From positions 62,001-126,000 of the forward strand of contig JALFRA010000013.1 of the NCBI GenBank assembly GCA_022785125.1: 64,000 bases of DNA, written 5' to 3'. The translations under genes were made by a program, and so were the position numbers. The notes beneath the pieces were generated by a model. That model worked only from the letters and a program-made list of their open reading frames with translations, did no database searches and had not been told where the DNA came from. The stretch comes from Clostridiales bacterium. GTDB lineage: Bacteria; Bacillota; Clostridia; Oscillospirales; Oscillospiraceae. Shown piece by piece: positions 54,167-63,411 of this stretch. Positions within the stretch are counted from its first letter, which is position 1; each line of letters begins with the position of its first letter.

Positions 54167-55183
54167 TTATAGAGCTCCCTCAATCCAGGCCGAACCGGCC
54201 ACGATGTCCCCCAGGTAGAACACCGCCAGCTGTCCTGGCGTGGGGGCACGAGCGGGGTCCTTCATCTCAATCCGTACCCCGTTTTCGTGGGGATAGACGA
54301 TGCCCTCCGCCTGGGTGCGGGAGTGGCGCAGGCGGACGGTGACCTCCAGAGGCTCCGTCAGCCCCTCCACCCCGATCCAGTTGGGGGAAGAGCCAAACAC
54401 GGTGAACTTGCCCAGGTCGGAGCCGTCGGACAGCACCACCTCATTGGTGGCCGGCCGCAGGGCGGTGACGAAGTAGCGGTGAGGCCCAGAGACCCCCAGC
54501 CCTCTCCCCTGGCCCAGGGTGTAGTGGTGGACCCCCTTGTGGCGGCCCAGCACCTTGCCCTCTTTGTCCACAAAGTTGCCCTCCGGTGTGGAAAACCCAC
54601 GGCGGTCCAGCCAGGCGGCGTAGTCCCCGTCGGGGATAAAGCAGATCTCCATGGAGTCCGGCTTGTCGGCCACGGGAATACCAAAGTTGTGAGCCAGCTG
54701 CCGAACTTCCGTCTTTTCGTAATTTCCAAGGGGGAAAATCACTCTCTGTAATTGCTCTCTGGTCAATCGGGCCAGCATATAGGACTGATCGTTGGCGGGT
54801 CTCCCCTTTTTCAGCACCCCGTTTTCCACATTGGCGTAGTGCCCTGTGGAAACATAGCGGGCCCCGATTTTATCGGCCAGCCGGAACAGGGCGGGGAATT
54901 TCACCGTGGGGTTGCACAGGGCGCAGGGCAGGGGCGTACGGCCGCTCTGATAGGCGGCGGCGAAAGGAGCGCACACCTGCTCCTCCAGATCGGCCCGGAT
55001 GTCGGCCACTTCAAAGGGGATGGACAGACGCTCCGCCACGGCGGCGGCGTCAGCCGCCCCGGTGCCCCCCAGACCGATGTCCAGATAGAGGCCGGTGACG
55101 GCAAAGCCCCCCTCCTTCAGCAGGCTGGCCGATACGGCGGAGTCCACCCCGCCGGACAGGCCCAAAACGATTTTTTCCTTCAT
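54167..55183 (-). CDS. mnmA: tRNA-specific 2-thiouridylase MnmA
   Basis: 338 aa. The PP-loop SGGVDSAV (9-16), catalytic cysteines in PLPCALCNPTVKF and EICFIPDGDY, and the ARYVSTGHYA block identify the enzyme that puts sulfur on U34 of tRNA. It is paired with mnmG, which acts on the same nucleoside. The last residues VAGSAWI are normal. ATG 55183 follows AGGAGAACC. Confidence 0.95.
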   Translation of the reverse strand: MKEKIVLGLSGGVDSAVSASLLKEGGFAVTGLYLDIGLGGTGAADAAAVAERLSIPFEVADIRADLEEQVCAPFAAAYQSGRTPLPCALCNPTVKFPALFRLADKIGARYVSTGHYANVENGVLKKGRPANDQSYMLARLTREQLQRVIFPLGNYEKTEVRQLAHNFGIPVADKPDSMEICFIPDGDYAAWLDRRGFSTPEGNFVDKEGKVLGRHKGVHHYTLGQGRGLGVSGPHRYFVTALRPATNEVVLSDGSDLGKFTVFGSSPNWIGVEGLTEPLEVTVRLRHSRTQAEGIVYPHENGVRIEMKDPARAPTPGQLAVFYLGDIVAGSAWIEGAL

Positions 55184-55264
55184 AGGTTCTCCTTTTTTGT
55201 TACGGGCCGTCGGGGACGCCGGCCCCTACGTAGGGGGCGGCCTCCTGGACGCCCCGCCCACACC

Positions 55265-57073
55265 TTATTTCTCCAGGGCCACCATCAGCACGGCGATATC
55301 CGCCGGGCTGACGCCGGAAATGCGGCTGGCCTGGCCCAGATTCAGAGGCCGGATCTGGTCCAGCTTCTGCCGGGCCTCCAGCCGCAGACCCTCCATGGAC
55401 AGGTAGTCCAGATCGGCAGGCAGGGGCCTGTCCTCCATCTTCCGCTGCTCGGCCACCTGCCGCAGCTGCCGGTCGATGTACCCCTGATATTTCACCGAGA
55501 TTTCCACCGCCTCAGTCACTTCTGTGGATAACTCCGGGCGGCCCGGGTCCACGGCTGCCAGACTGTTATAAGTATTCTCCGGCCGGCGCAGCAGGTCCAC
55601 CAGGCGGCCCTCCGCCGTGCCGGTGTGGGTGAGCCGTTTGATCTCCCGATCCACGGCGGCGTACTTCTCCTCCACCGCCGCCATGCGAGCATCGCTCACC
55701 AGCCCGATGGCGTGGCCGATGGGACACAGCCGCCGGTCGGCGTTGTCCTGCCGGTGAAGCAGCCGGTACTCGGTGCGGGAGGTCATCATCCGGTAGGGCT
55801 CCTCGGTGCCCTTGGTCACCAGATCGTCGATGAGCACCCCGATGTACCCCTGGTCCCGCCGCAGGATGAGGGGGGCCCTCCCCAACAGCTTCAGCGCGGC
55901 GTTCACACCCGCCACAAAGCCCTGAACGGCGGCCTCCTCATAGCCGGAGGAGCCGTTGAACTGGCCCGCGCCGTAGAGGCCCTTCACTTTCTTGTGCTCC
56001 AGAGTGGGCAGCAGCTCGGTGGGGTCCACGCAGTCGTACTCGATGGCGTAGGCGGGCCGGGTCATTTCGGCCTGTTCCAAACCGGGGATGGTGTGGAGCA
56101 TCCGGATCTGCACGTCCTCGGGCAGCGAGGAGGAGAAGCCCTGAAGGTACAATTCTTCCGTGTTCAGCCCCATGGGCTCCAGAAAGAGCTGGTGCCGCTC
56201 CTTGTCGGGGAATCGCTCTACCTTGGTCTCAATGGAGGGACAGTACCGGGGGCCAACGCCCTCGATGGTGCCGTCGTACAGAGGGGAGCGGTCCAGATTG
56301 GCCCGGATGATGTTGTGAGTCTGCTGGTTGGTGTAGGTCAGCCAGCAGATGGCCTGATTTTCCGGGGGCGTTTTGGTTTCAAAGGAGAAGGGCAGGACCT
56401 GCTCGTCCCCCGGCTGGACCTCCAGCTGGGAAAAGTCCACGCTGCGGGCGTGGATGCGGGGAGGCGTGCCCGTCTTGAACCGGCGGAGGGTGATCCCCAG
56501 CCCTTTCAGACTATCTGTGAGGGGGAGAGCCGCGGCCAGGCCGTCGGGGCCGGAATCCCTCGTCACCTCGCCGATGATGGTGCGGCCCCCCAGGAAGGTG
56601 CCCGAGGCCACCACCACCGCCCGGACCTTGTATTCCGCGCCGTACACGGTGCGGACCCCGCACACTTGGCCGTTTTCCGTTAAAATGTCGGTGACCTCCG
56701 CCTGCTTGACCCACAGGTTGTCCTGGTTTTCCAGAGTGTGCTTCATGACCTCCTGGTACCGGCGGCGGTCGGCCTGGGCCCGAAGGGACCACACTGCCGG
56801 GCCTTTGCCCCGGTTGAGCAGCCGGTACTGGATGCAGGCCTGGTCGGCGGCTCTGGCCATCTCCCCTCCCAGGGCGTCCAGCTCCCGGACCAGGTGGCCC
56901 TTGCCGGTGCCGCCGATGGCCGGGTTGCAGGGCATATTGCCCACCGCGTCCAGATTGACGGTAAAGCATAGGGTACGGAGGCCCAGCCGGGCGGCGGCCA
57001 AAGCGGCCTCAATGCCCGCGTGGCCAGCACCAATCACAGCAATATCAAAGGTTCCAGCGTCGTAAGTCGTCAT
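55265..57073 (-). CDS. mnmG: tRNA uridine-5-carboxymethylaminomethyl modification enzyme MnmG
   Basis: 602 aa. FAD-binding [17 protein letters not shown] (about 16-32), [22 protein letters not shown], the PRYCPSIE motif and the [13 protein letters not shown] block are diagnostic of GidA/MnmG. It works with MnmE on U34; mnmE is not in the window. A perfect DnaA box (TGTGGATAA, 55523-55531) occurs inside the gene. Confidence 0.96.
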   Translation of the reverse strand: MTTYDAGTFDIAVIGAGHAGIEAALAAARLGLRTLCFTVNLDAVGNMPCNPAIGGTGKGHLVRELDALGGEMARAADQACIQYRLLNRGKGPAVWSLRAQADRRRYQEVMKHTLENQDNLWVKQAEVTDILTENGQVCGVRTVYGAEYKVRAVVVASGTFLGGRTIIGEVTRDSGPDGLAAALPLTDSLKGLGITLRRFKTGTPPRIHARSVDFSQLEVQPGDEQVLPFSFETKTPPENQAICWLTYTNQQTHNIIRANLDRSPLYDGTIEGVGPRYCPSIETKVERFPDKERHQLFLEPMGLNTEELYLQGFSSSLPEDVQIRMLHTIPGLEQAEMTRPAYAIEYDCVDPTELLPTLEHKKVKGLYGAGQFNGSSGYEEAAVQGFVAGVNAALKLLGRAPLILRRDQGYIGVLIDDLVTKGTEEPYRMMTSRTEYRLLHRQDNADRRLCPIGHAIGLVSDARMAAVEEKYAAVDREIKRLTHTGTAEGRLVDLLRRPENTYNSLAAVDPGRPELSTEVTEAVEISVKYQGYIDRQLRQVAEQRKMEDRPLPADLDYLSMEGLRLEARQKLDQIRPLNLGQASRISGVSPADIAVLMVALEK

Positions 57074-57116
57074 AGTACAAGTCCTTCATTGGCAGAATCA
57101 TTTACAGGGTGCGGTC

Positions 57117-57240
57117 CCCCTCATCCGGCCCTTTGGGGCACCTTCCCCCCTGTGGGGGGAAGGTCAAAAGGAGGACCATTTCTGTTGGAGCTTCCCCCCT
57201 CAGGGGGGAAGCTGTCGAGCGCAGCGAGACTGATGAGGGG
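57117..57240. repeat. Palindromic repeat pair
   Basis: An inverted GGCC-type unit (57117-57164) and a GAGCGCAGCGAGAC-type unit (57189-57240) fill the mnmG-lipid kinase gap. Confidence 0.85.
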
Positions 57241-57253
57241 GCATCCCGTGTGA

Positions 57254-58147
57254 TTACGCCCCATATACGATGGTCACCGCCTGGTGACAGTTGGCCACCT
57301 CCACCACCCGGTGATCTCCCCCGTACTCCCCGTCCAGGGTCCAGGCCAGGTCCTGATCGCTGATGATGCGCACCTTGTTGGCGCGGAAGCAGGTCACCAG
57401 CCCGTGGTCATCGCTCTCCGCATTGGTGAGGGCCTTCAAAATCCGCTGGAGCTGGAGCAGGGTCTTGGGCTGGCGCACCAGCATCACCTCAAACAGGCCG
57501 TCGTCCAGGGCGATGGGCCGGTCAGGATTGGCATGAATGCCGGCGATGGAGTGGGAATTGGAAACAAACCCCAGGCAGTAGCTGCCCAGTTCCACCTTTC
57601 CGTCGTGCTCCACCGTCATGGAGTAGGGCTTGATGGACCCCAGCCGGGAGAGGACCCCCATCAGGTAGGCCATATGCCCGAAGATGTGCTTGAACTGCTG
57701 GGGGGTGTTGTAGGACAGGTCGGTAAAGGCCCCGAAGGCGGCCACATAGAGGAAATCCTGGTCGTTGAACTTCCCCACGTCCACCGGCCTGGGCTTTCCT
57801 GCCGCCGCAACGACGGCCAGCTCCTCCAGGGTGCGGGGCAGCTCCAGGTTCTTTGCAAAGTCGTTGGTGGAGCCTGCCGGAATGTACCCCACCGTGGGCC
57901 GCCCCTCCGGGGGCAGCTCCATCAGGCCGGATACCACCTCGTGGAGGGTGCCGTCGCCGCCGGAGCATACGATGCGGTCAAACTCTCCCGCCCGGTCCCG
58001 GGCCACCGCCGTGGCGTCCCCCTCGCCCCGGGTGGGATGGACGGTCACGTCCCACTGTGCCGTCAGCTCGTCCAGAATGGGGGCCAGACGTCCCCGCAGG
58101 GTGCCCTTGCCTGCATATAGATTGTAGATAAACAGCAGCTTTTTCAT
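57254..58147 (-). CDS. Diacylglycerol/lipid kinase (YegS/BmrU family)
   Basis: 297 aa. FIYNLYAGKGT, CSGGDGTLHEVVSGL (the GGDGT nucleotide motif) and PAGSTNDFAKNL are the DAGK catalytic signatures. It likely returns diacylglycerol to phospholipid synthesis at the membrane. The ATG at 58147 is preferred over an upstream extension because the conserved KKLLFIYN starts there. Confidence 0.9.
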   Translation of the reverse strand: MKKLLFIYNLYAGKGTLRGRLAPILDELTAQWDVTVHPTRGEGDATAVARDRAGEFDRIVCSGGDGTLHEVVSGLMELPPEGRPTVGYIPAGSTNDFAKNLELPRTLEELAVVAAAGKPRPVDVGKFNDQDFLYVAAFGAFTDLSYNTPQQFKHIFGHMAYLMGVLSRLGSIKPYSMTVEHDGKVELGSYCLGFVSNSHSIAGIHANPDRPIALDDGLFEVMLVRQPKTLLQLQRILKALTNAESDDHGLVTCFRANKVRIISDQDLAWTLDGEYGGDHRVVEVANCHQAVTIVYGA

Positions 58148-58288
58148 TTCGTTCGCTCCAAAACCGGACGCCGGTGGGTCCCGACATAACATTGTTCCAT
58201 ATTATATACCGTCCCGGTGGGAAAACACAACTCTTTTGCAGAGAAACCGCCTGCTTTCCTTCAAAAACAGGAAAATGCCCGGCCCCAC

Positions 58289-58317
58289 TTGCTTTTCTGC
58301 GCTAAAGTGTGTAAAAT
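58289..58317 (+). promoter_or_regulatory. azlCD promoter
   Basis: TTGCTT (58289-58294), 17 bp, TAAAAT (58312-58317), 36 bp before the azlC ATG. Confidence 0.65.
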
Positions 58318-58352
58318 ATGGTTTCGATCTCAGCGCAAAGGAAGTGTACGCT

Positions 58353-59063
58353 ATGGACCGCAAAGCCCTGTCCGCCGCCTTTCCGGTGACGGTTCCGGTG
58401 CTGATGGGCTATCTGGCCATCGGCATGGCCTTCGGCTTCATGCTCCAGGCCGTGGGCTACAACTTTATCTGGGCCTTTTTCATGTCTCTCACCATCTATG
58501 CCGGATCGGGCCAGTACCTGGGGGTGACCCTGCTGGCCACTGCCGCCTCCCTGGGCACGGTGGCCCTCATGACCCTGCTCATCAATTTCCGCCACCTGGT
58601 ATATGGCCTGTCCATGCTGGAGAAGTTCCGGGGCATGGGCTGGCGGAAATTTTATATGATCTTTTCCCTCACCGACGAGACCTACGCCCTGCTCTCCTCC
58701 GTCCAGGCTCCGGTGGGGGTGAGTCCCAGGAATTTTTATTTTGCCATTGCCCTGCTGGATCAGAGCTACTGGATCATCGGCTCGGTGATCGGCGGAGTGG
58801 CCGGAGCCCTCATCCCGGTGGATACCAAGGGCATCGACTTTGCCATGACCGCCCTCTTTGTGGTCATTGCCGTGGATCAGTGGAAGGCCTACCGCAAGCA
58901 CCTGCCCGCCCTGCTTGGGTTTGGGGTGACCATCGTATTTCTCATCATTCTGGGCCAGCTCTTCGGCCAGCAGCAGATGCTCATTGTCTCTCTGGGGGTC
59001 ATCGTGTTGCTGCTGCTCATCCTGCGGGACAAGCTGGAGGAAAAGGAGGAAACATCATGCTGA
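58353..59063 (+). CDS. azlC: AzlC-type branched-chain amino acid exporter, large subunit
   Basis: 236 aa with about five to six membrane helices. PVLMGYLAIGMAFGFML, IYAGSGQYLGVTLLA and INFRHLVYGLSML are the AzlC family blocks. With AzlD it exports branched-chain amino acids. The ATG at 58353 matches the family start. It overlaps azlD by 7 bp. Confidence 0.92.
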   Translation: MDRKALSAAFPVTVPVLMGYLAIGMAFGFMLQAVGYNFIWAFFMSLTIYAGSGQYLGVTLLATAASLGTVALMTLLINFRHLVYGLSMLEKFRGMGWRKFYMIFSLTDETYALLSSVQAPVGVSPRNFYFAIALLDQSYWIIGSVIGGVAGALIPVDTKGIDFAMTALFVVIAVDQWKAYRKHLPALLGFGVTIVFLIILGQLFGQQQMLIVSLGVIVLLLLILRDKLEEKEETSC

Positions 59064-59389
59064 CCACTGCCGGAGCCATTGCCGCCATCGCGGTCATGGC
59101 CGTCGTCACCTTTCTCACCCGGGCCCTCCCCTTCCTGCTCTTTGACCGGGGGAGCGCGCCGCCCAAATTGATCCTCTACCTGGGCCGGGTGCTGCCCCCT
59201 GCCGTCATCGCCATGCTCATCATCTACTGCCTGAAGGACATCTCCTTTGCCCAGGCGGGAGGCTGGGTCCCCCAGCTTATTTCGGTGGCGGTGGTGGTGG
59301 TCCTCCACCTGTGGAAGCACAACAACCTGCTGAGCATCTTCGGCGGCACCATCCTGTACATGGTACTGGTACAGGTCGTCTTTGTTTAA
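59057..59389 (+). CDS. azlD: AzlD-type exporter, small subunit
   Basis: 110 aa. Four hydrophobic segments; VTFLTRALPFLLFDRG and YLGRVLPPAVIAMLIIYCLKD are typical of AzlD. The start lies inside the end of azlC after AAAAGGAGGAAA, so the two are translationally coupled. Confidence 0.92.
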   Translation: MLTTAGAIAAIAVMAVVTFLTRALPFLLFDRGSAPPKLILYLGRVLPPAVIAMLIIYCLKDISFAQAGGWVPQLISVAVVVVLHLWKHNNLLSIFGGTILYMVLVQVVFV

Positions 59390-59409
59390 CAAAATAAATA
59401 AGAAAAAAA

Positions 59410-59436
59410 GACGCCGCTATGCGGCGCCTTTTTTAT
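59410..59436 (+). terminator. azlCD terminator
   Basis: Stem CGCCGC/GCGGCG with loop TAT (59412-59426), followed by CCTTTTTTATT. Confidence 0.8.
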
Positions 59437-59448
59437 TTTCCAACCGGA

Positions 59449-59477
59449 TTGCCTTTTGATTGGCAATCCGATACAAT
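59449..59477 (+). promoter_or_regulatory. Promoter of the AT-rich gene
   Basis: TTGCCT (59449-59454), 17 bp, TACAAT (59472-59477). Confidence 0.6.
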
Positions 59478-59513
59478 GAACATACCATATCCCAAAAGAC
59501 AGGAGGGCATAAT

Positions 59514-60011
59514 ATGAAGCAGATATTGCGTCAAGTCTGTATTGCTGCCGTTGGCCTTTTGCTTGTTTTAATTCTGGCCATAGCGTTCTTTATGAAATTA
59601 TTCCATCCTGCGATACCGCTGAATGATCTTTTGGAATTGCCTTCTGACAGCGATATTGAAGTAATGTTCTTTTTCTCGGCCTGTGAAATGGGCACCAATT
59701 CAAATTATCATCCTTATACCACTTCAGATGATAGCGTTGAATCTGCGCTAAAACAGCTGATATTGGATACCACGGTGAAACATGGTGGTTCCACCGATAT
59801 TATGCCCGTTGACGATACCTATGAGATGGCCTTTTTTACCGCTGCAACAGATTTTACAGGAAGAGAACATTACAGCTTTTATATGGATCCTTTTTATATT
59901 TATTTCAATGGGCAATTCTATTCATATGACAACGACCAAATATATGAGTTTGTAAAAGAAAAAGCAATGCAGCCGTACGAACCATCTGAAGATTTGGAGA
60001 AGTCCACATGA
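59514..60011 (+). CDS. AT-rich gene for an exported/anchored protein, unknown
   Basis: 165 aa from an ATG 7 bp after AGGAGGG. One N-terminal membrane helix or signal (about 8-28) is followed by an acidic, Tyr/Phe-rich extracytoplasmic domain (SFYMDPFYIYFNGQFYSYD). Codon use is strikingly AT-rich compared with every neighbour (GAT, TAT, AAA, TTT), a sign of recent acquisition. It has its own promoter and terminator. Family not recognised. Confidence 0.7.
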   Translation: MKQILRQVCIAAVGLLLVLILAIAFFMKLFHPAIPLNDLLELPSDSDIEVMFFFSACEMGTNSNYHPYTTSDDSVESALKQLILDTTVKHGGSTDIMPVDDTYEMAFFTAATDFTGREHYSFYMDPFYIYFNGQFYSYDNDQIYEFVKEKAMQPYEPSEDLEKST

Positions 60012-60032
60012 AACCTAGTTGATAAGAACAGC

Positions 60033-60069
60033 AGCCGGGGCGCCGCACAGCGGCGCCCCGGCTATTTAC
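60033..60069 (+). terminator. Terminator of the AT-rich gene
   Basis: AGCCGGGGCGCCG, loop CACAG, CGGCGCCCCGGCT, then ATTTA. Confidence 0.75.
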
Positions 60070-60090
60070 CTAAGAAAAGAGTTTTGCACA

Positions 60091-60111
60091 TTATCCACAT
60101 GGTTTTCCACA
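60091..60111. promoter_or_regulatory. DnaA box pair away from oriC
   Basis: A consensus TTATCCACA (60091-60099) and TTTTCCACA (60103-60111) on the same strand, in the gap before the M16 peptidase end, about 16 kb from dnaA. Confidence 0.5.
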
Positions 60112-60115
60112 TAGG

Positions 60116-61366
60116 TTAATGAAGCAGGGCCTGGTACTCCTCTGCCTTGCCTACCCGGCCCACGGCGGACAGGGAGGCGTTGGACAGGTCCATCAGCTCC
60201 TCCGCCAGAACGCGCACATCCTCCCGGGTGACGGCGTCGTAGGCGGCGATGATCTCCTCCTCGTCCAGCACCCGGCCTACCAGCATCTCCCCCCGGCCCA
60301 GGCTGCTCATGTGGGCCTGGGTGGATTCCATTCCCATGAGTACGTTGGCCTTGGACTGCTCTCTGGCCCGGTCCAGCTCCTCCTGGGTGACGCCGTGTTC
60401 GTTAAAGTCCCGGATGACGGACAGAATGGTGTCCAGAGCCTGACGCTCGGTCTCCTTGCCCAGGGCGGTGTAGATGCCGAAGTACCCCGCGTCGTCGTGG
60501 CAGGTGCCGTAGGAGTAGACGGAGTAGCACAGCCCCTTCTGCTCCCGCACCTGCTGGAACAGCCGGGAGGACATCCCGCCGCCCAGAATGGAGGACAGCA
60601 GCTGGAGGGTAAACCGCCGGGGATCGGAGAAGGACAGCCCCGGGAAGGCCAGAGTCAGGTGGTTCTGCTCAATAGCCTTCTTCTTGACCACAATGCCGCT
60701 GCGGTAGGCGGCGGGCTTGCTGATGATGGGTTTGCGGGGTTCCAGCACCGAGAACCGGGCGGCCAGATCGTCCACGTCGGCCTGGGTGAACCGGCCCGAC
60801 AGGGCCACCACGATGGACTCCGGGCCGTAGTGGCTGTCCTTGTACTGCCGCAGCCAGGTCCCGTCCATCTGTTCCAGCGTGGCTTTTTTGCCCAAAATGG
60901 GCCGGGCCAGAGGGGAACCCTGAAAGACCACCCCGGCCAGCCGTTCGGCGCACAGGTCCTCGGGGTTGTCCTCGTACATTCCGATCTCCTCCAAAATGAC
61001 GCCTCGTTCGGTCTCCACGTCGCTGTCGTCAAATTTGGAGTGGAAGAACATATCACATAAAATATCGGTGGCTCTGGGCAGATGGGTGTCCAGCACCCGG
61101 GCGTGGAAGCAGGTGCACTCCTTGGTGGTAAAGGCGTTGACCTGTCCGCCGATGGCGTCCATCTCCTCCGCCAGTTGGCCGGCGGTGCGGGTGGACGTGC
61201 CCTTGAAGAGCATATGCTCGATAAAGTGGGCGGCGCCCCCCTCCCCCGGCTTTTCGTGGCGGGAGCCGGTGCCTACCCAGATGCCCAGGCAGGCCGAGCG
61301 CACGCCGGGCACCTGCTCGGTGAGAATACGCACCCCATTGGGGAGCGTGATTTTTTCATACTTCAA
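60116..61366 (-). CDS. M16-family zinc metallopeptidase
   Basis: About 416 aa. The inverted zinc motif HFIEH lies near residue 48, with the downstream Glu in ETERGVILEEIGMYEDNP; GGGMSSRLFQQVREQKGLCYSVYS is the C-terminal lobe signature. YmxG/PqqL-like processing peptidase. I chose the TTG at 61366 (after GAGG, 9 bp), giving MKYEKITLPNGVRIL as in relatives; an ATG at 61402 overlaps the stop of the small gene upstream (ATGA) and is a real alternative. Confidence 0.88.
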   Translation of the reverse strand: MKYEKITLPNGVRILTEQVPGVRSACLGIWVGTGSRHEKPGEGGAAHFIEHMLFKGTSTRTAGQLAEEMDAIGGQVNAFTTKECTCFHARVLDTHLPRATDILCDMFFHSKFDDSDVETERGVILEEIGMYEDNPEDLCAERLAGVVFQGSPLARPILGKKATLEQMDGTWLRQYKDSHYGPESIVVALSGRFTQADVDDLAARFSVLEPRKPIISKPAAYRSGIVVKKKAIEQNHLTLAFPGLSFSDPRRFTLQLLSSILGGGMSSRLFQQVREQKGLCYSVYSYGTCHDDAGYFGIYTALGKETERQALDTILSVIRDFNEHGVTQEELDRAREQSKANVLMGMESTQAHMSSLGRGEMLVGRVLDEEEIIAAYDAVTREDVRVLAEELMDLSNASLSAVGRVGKAEEYQALLH

Positions 61367-61398
61367 GCAAAAGGACCTCACATTCATTTGTGTGGGGA

Positions 61399-61482
61399 TC
61401 ATCCCCGGAGGGCGATCAGGAGCAGTACCACCCCGGTGATCGCCAGGACAAGGGCCAGGTATCCGATGACTTTCATTTTCAT
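61399..61482 (-). CDS. 27-residue single-helix membrane peptide
   Basis: The short frame reads MKMKVIGYLALVLAITGVVL and then LLIALRG, a basic start and one membrane helix. AGGAG lies 9 bp before the ATG, and a promoter is upstream (61520-61548). Its TGA overlaps a possible ATG of the M16 gene. It may be a small membrane protein or a leader peptide coupling translation of the peptidase. Confidence 0.5.
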   Translation of the reverse strand: MKMKVIGYLALVLAITGVVLLLIALRG

Positions 61483-61519
61483 GCCATGCCGCTCCTCTCC
61501 TCAGATTGCCCTGACCGAT

Positions 61520-61548
61520 ATTATATCATACCTGAAATCGGTTGTCAG
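61520..61548 (-). promoter_or_regulatory. Promoter of the small peptide/M16 unit
   Basis: On the minus strand: CTGACA (61548-61543), 17 bp, TATAAT (61525-61520). Confidence 0.6.
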
Positions 61549-61601
61549 CTGAAAAACAAAACACCCGGGGAGCGGCAAAAAAATTCTGTGAAAAAGGCGG
61601 C

Positions 61602-61630
61602 TTTACGGCGGGCGGAGAAACGGGTATACT
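61602..61630 (+). promoter_or_regulatory. Nitroreductase promoter
   Basis: TTTACG (61602-61607), 17 bp, TATACT (61625-61630). Confidence 0.6.
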
Positions 61631-61674
61631 GAAAAGCAGAGACAAGCCCGCGAGGCGGAAAGGAAGTTGGAAGT

Positions 61675-62202
61675 ATGAATCAGGAAGCGCTGAAGGTGCT
61701 GGAGGAGCGGAGGAGCTGCCGGGCCTACAAGCCTGAGCAGATCACCGAGGAGGAGCTGCAGGCGGTGCTGAAGGCGGGGACCTACGCCCCCACCGGCATG
61801 GGCAGACAGTCTCCCATCATCGTTGCCGTGCAGGACAAGGAGACCATCGCCGCTTTGAGCAAGCAGAACGCCGCCATTATGGGCAAGCCGGATATGGACC
61901 CCTTCTACGGGGCCCCCACCGTGCTCATCGTGCTGGCGGACAAGAACATTCCCACTTGGTTCTATGACGGCTGCTGCGTCATGGACAACCTGCTCAACGC
62001 CGCCGAGGCGGTGGGGCTGGGCTCCTGCTGGATCCACCGGGCCAAGGAGGCGTTTGAGTCCGCCGAGGGCAAGGCACTGCTGGCCAAGTGGGGCATCGAG
62101 GGGGACTACGAGGGCATCGGCCACTGCATCCTGGGCTACCGGGCCGGCGAGAAGCCCGCCGCCCCCGCCCGCAAGGACAACTACATCTATTATGTGCGGT
62201 AA
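61675..62202 (+). CDS. Nitroreductase-family FMN protein
   Basis: 175 aa. RRSCRAYKPEQITEEELQAVLKAGTYAPTG is the FMN-binding start (shown in two parts: RRSCRAYKPEQ and KAGTYAPTG), followed by LLNAAEAVGLGSCWI and a short C-terminus. It is a small NAD(P)H-dependent flavin reductase of unknown physiological substrate. GGAAG precedes the ATG. Terminator directly downstream. Confidence 0.9.
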   Translation: MNQEALKVLEERRSCRAYKPEQITEEELQAVLKAGTYAPTGMGRQSPIIVAVQDKETIAALSKQNAAIMGKPDMDPFYGAPTVLIVLADKNIPTWFYDGCCVMDNLLNAAEAVGLGSCWIHRAKEAFESAEGKALLAKWGIEGDYEGIGHCILGYRAGEKPAAPARKDNYIYYVR

Positions 62203-62217
62203 GAGCCGTAAATAAGC

Positions 62218-62246
62218 AAAAAGCGCGCCGAAAGGCGCGCTTTTTG
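62218..62246. terminator. Convergent terminator
   Basis: AAAAAGCGCGCC, loop GAAA, GGCGCGCTTTTT; symmetric, between the nitroreductase and the EIIC gene. Confidence 0.92.
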
Positions 62247-62269
62247 TGTTTGGCAGCAAAGATTGCCGG

Positions 62270-63358
62270 TCAGTCCAGCTTCAGATCTCCCTCTTTGATC
62301 CAGCCGATCCTGCGGAAGAACAGGCCGAACAGCCAGGTGAGAACGGCGGGGAGCACAAAGCAGATTAGGATCATGCCCGTCCAGTCCATGGCGGTGATGG
62401 CGGCCTTGGCCCCGGTGGCCACGTCGTTGACCCAGCCGGTGTACACCCCGATGGGGCCCACCATGCCGCAGGTGCCCATGCCGGAGGCCACGCCGGAGGC
62501 AGGGTCGTTCATCTGGAACCCAAAGACACAGGTGGCCAAAGGCCCGGTAATGGCGGAGGTGAGGATGGCAGGCAGCCAGATTTTCGGGTTTTTCACGATG
62601 TTGCCCATCTGGAGCATGGAGGTGCCCAGACCCTGGCTCACCAGGCCGCCCCAGCGGTTCTCCCGGAAGGAGAGCACGGCGAAGCCCACCATGTTGGCGC
62701 AGCAGCCCGCCACCGCGGCCCCGCCCGCCAGCCCGGTGAGGCCGATGGCGGCGCAGATGGCCGCCGACGAGATGGGCAGGGTAAGGGCGATACCGATGAC
62801 CACCGATACCAGAATGCCCATCCAGAAGGGCTGGAGGACGGTGGCCCACTTGACGAAGTCACCCAGAGCGGAGGCCGCCGTACCGATGGCGGGGGCCCAC
62901 AGGGCGGACAGTCCCACACCGGAGAGAATGGTCACCAGAGGGGTAACCAGCAGGTCGATCTTGGTCTCCTTGCTGACCACCTTGCCCAGCTCGGCGGCGA
63001 TGACGGCGATAAAGAGCACCGCCAGAGGTCCGCCTGCTCCCTTGCCGCCGTCCAGGGTGGTGGAGCCCAGGGCGTTGGCGGCATAGCCCACCGTGGCCAG
63101 GGAAAAGAGCACCAGGGGGGGCGACTGGAGGGCGTAGCCAATGGCCACTGCCATGGCAGCGCCGCTCATGGCCGAGCAGTACCCCCCCACCTCCACCAGG
63201 AAGGCCAGCCCCAGCTGCTTGCCCAGGGTGTCCAGAATGGTGCCGATGAGCAGGGAGCAGAACAGGCCCTGAGCCATGGCCCCCAGGGCGTCCACGCCGT
63301 ACCGCTTGGCGGAAATCACAATGTTTTTCTTCTTGAGAAATGCCGAAATCTGTCCCAT
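62270..63358 (-). CDS. PTS EIIC-type membrane transporter (PTS_EIIC_2 family)
   Basis: 362 aa, about ten membrane segments, Gly/Ala rich (GGYCSAMSGAAMAVAIGYALQ, GGPLAVLFIAVIAAELG, MNDPASGVASGMGTCGMVGPIG split here). This fits the stand-alone EIIC-like family with no EIIA/EIIB domains, so sugar PTS function is uncertain. I chose the ATG at 63358 (MGQISAFLKKKNIVI); a 58-codon extension reads into the structured repeat and is rejected. Confidence 0.82.
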   Translation of the reverse strand: MGQISAFLKKKNIVISAKRYGVDALGAMAQGLFCSLLIGTILDTLGKQLGLAFLVEVGGYCSAMSGAAMAVAIGYALQSPPLVLFSLATVGYAANALGSTTLDGGKGAGGPLAVLFIAVIAAELGKVVSKETKIDLLVTPLVTILSGVGLSALWAPAIGTAASALGDFVKWATVLQPFWMGILVSVVIGIALTLPISSAAICAAIGLTGLAGGAAVAGCCANMVGFAVLSFRENRWGGLVSQGLGTSMLQMGNIVKNPKIWLPAILTSAITGPLATCVFGFQMNDPASGVASGMGTCGMVGPIGVYTGWVNDVATGAKAAITAMDWTGMILICFVLPAVLTWLFGLFFRRIGWIKEGDLKLD

Positions 63359-63411
63359 AACCAGTTCCTCTGTCAAAAAGTCATTACAGGTGTCATGACA
63401 CCTTAATGCAC

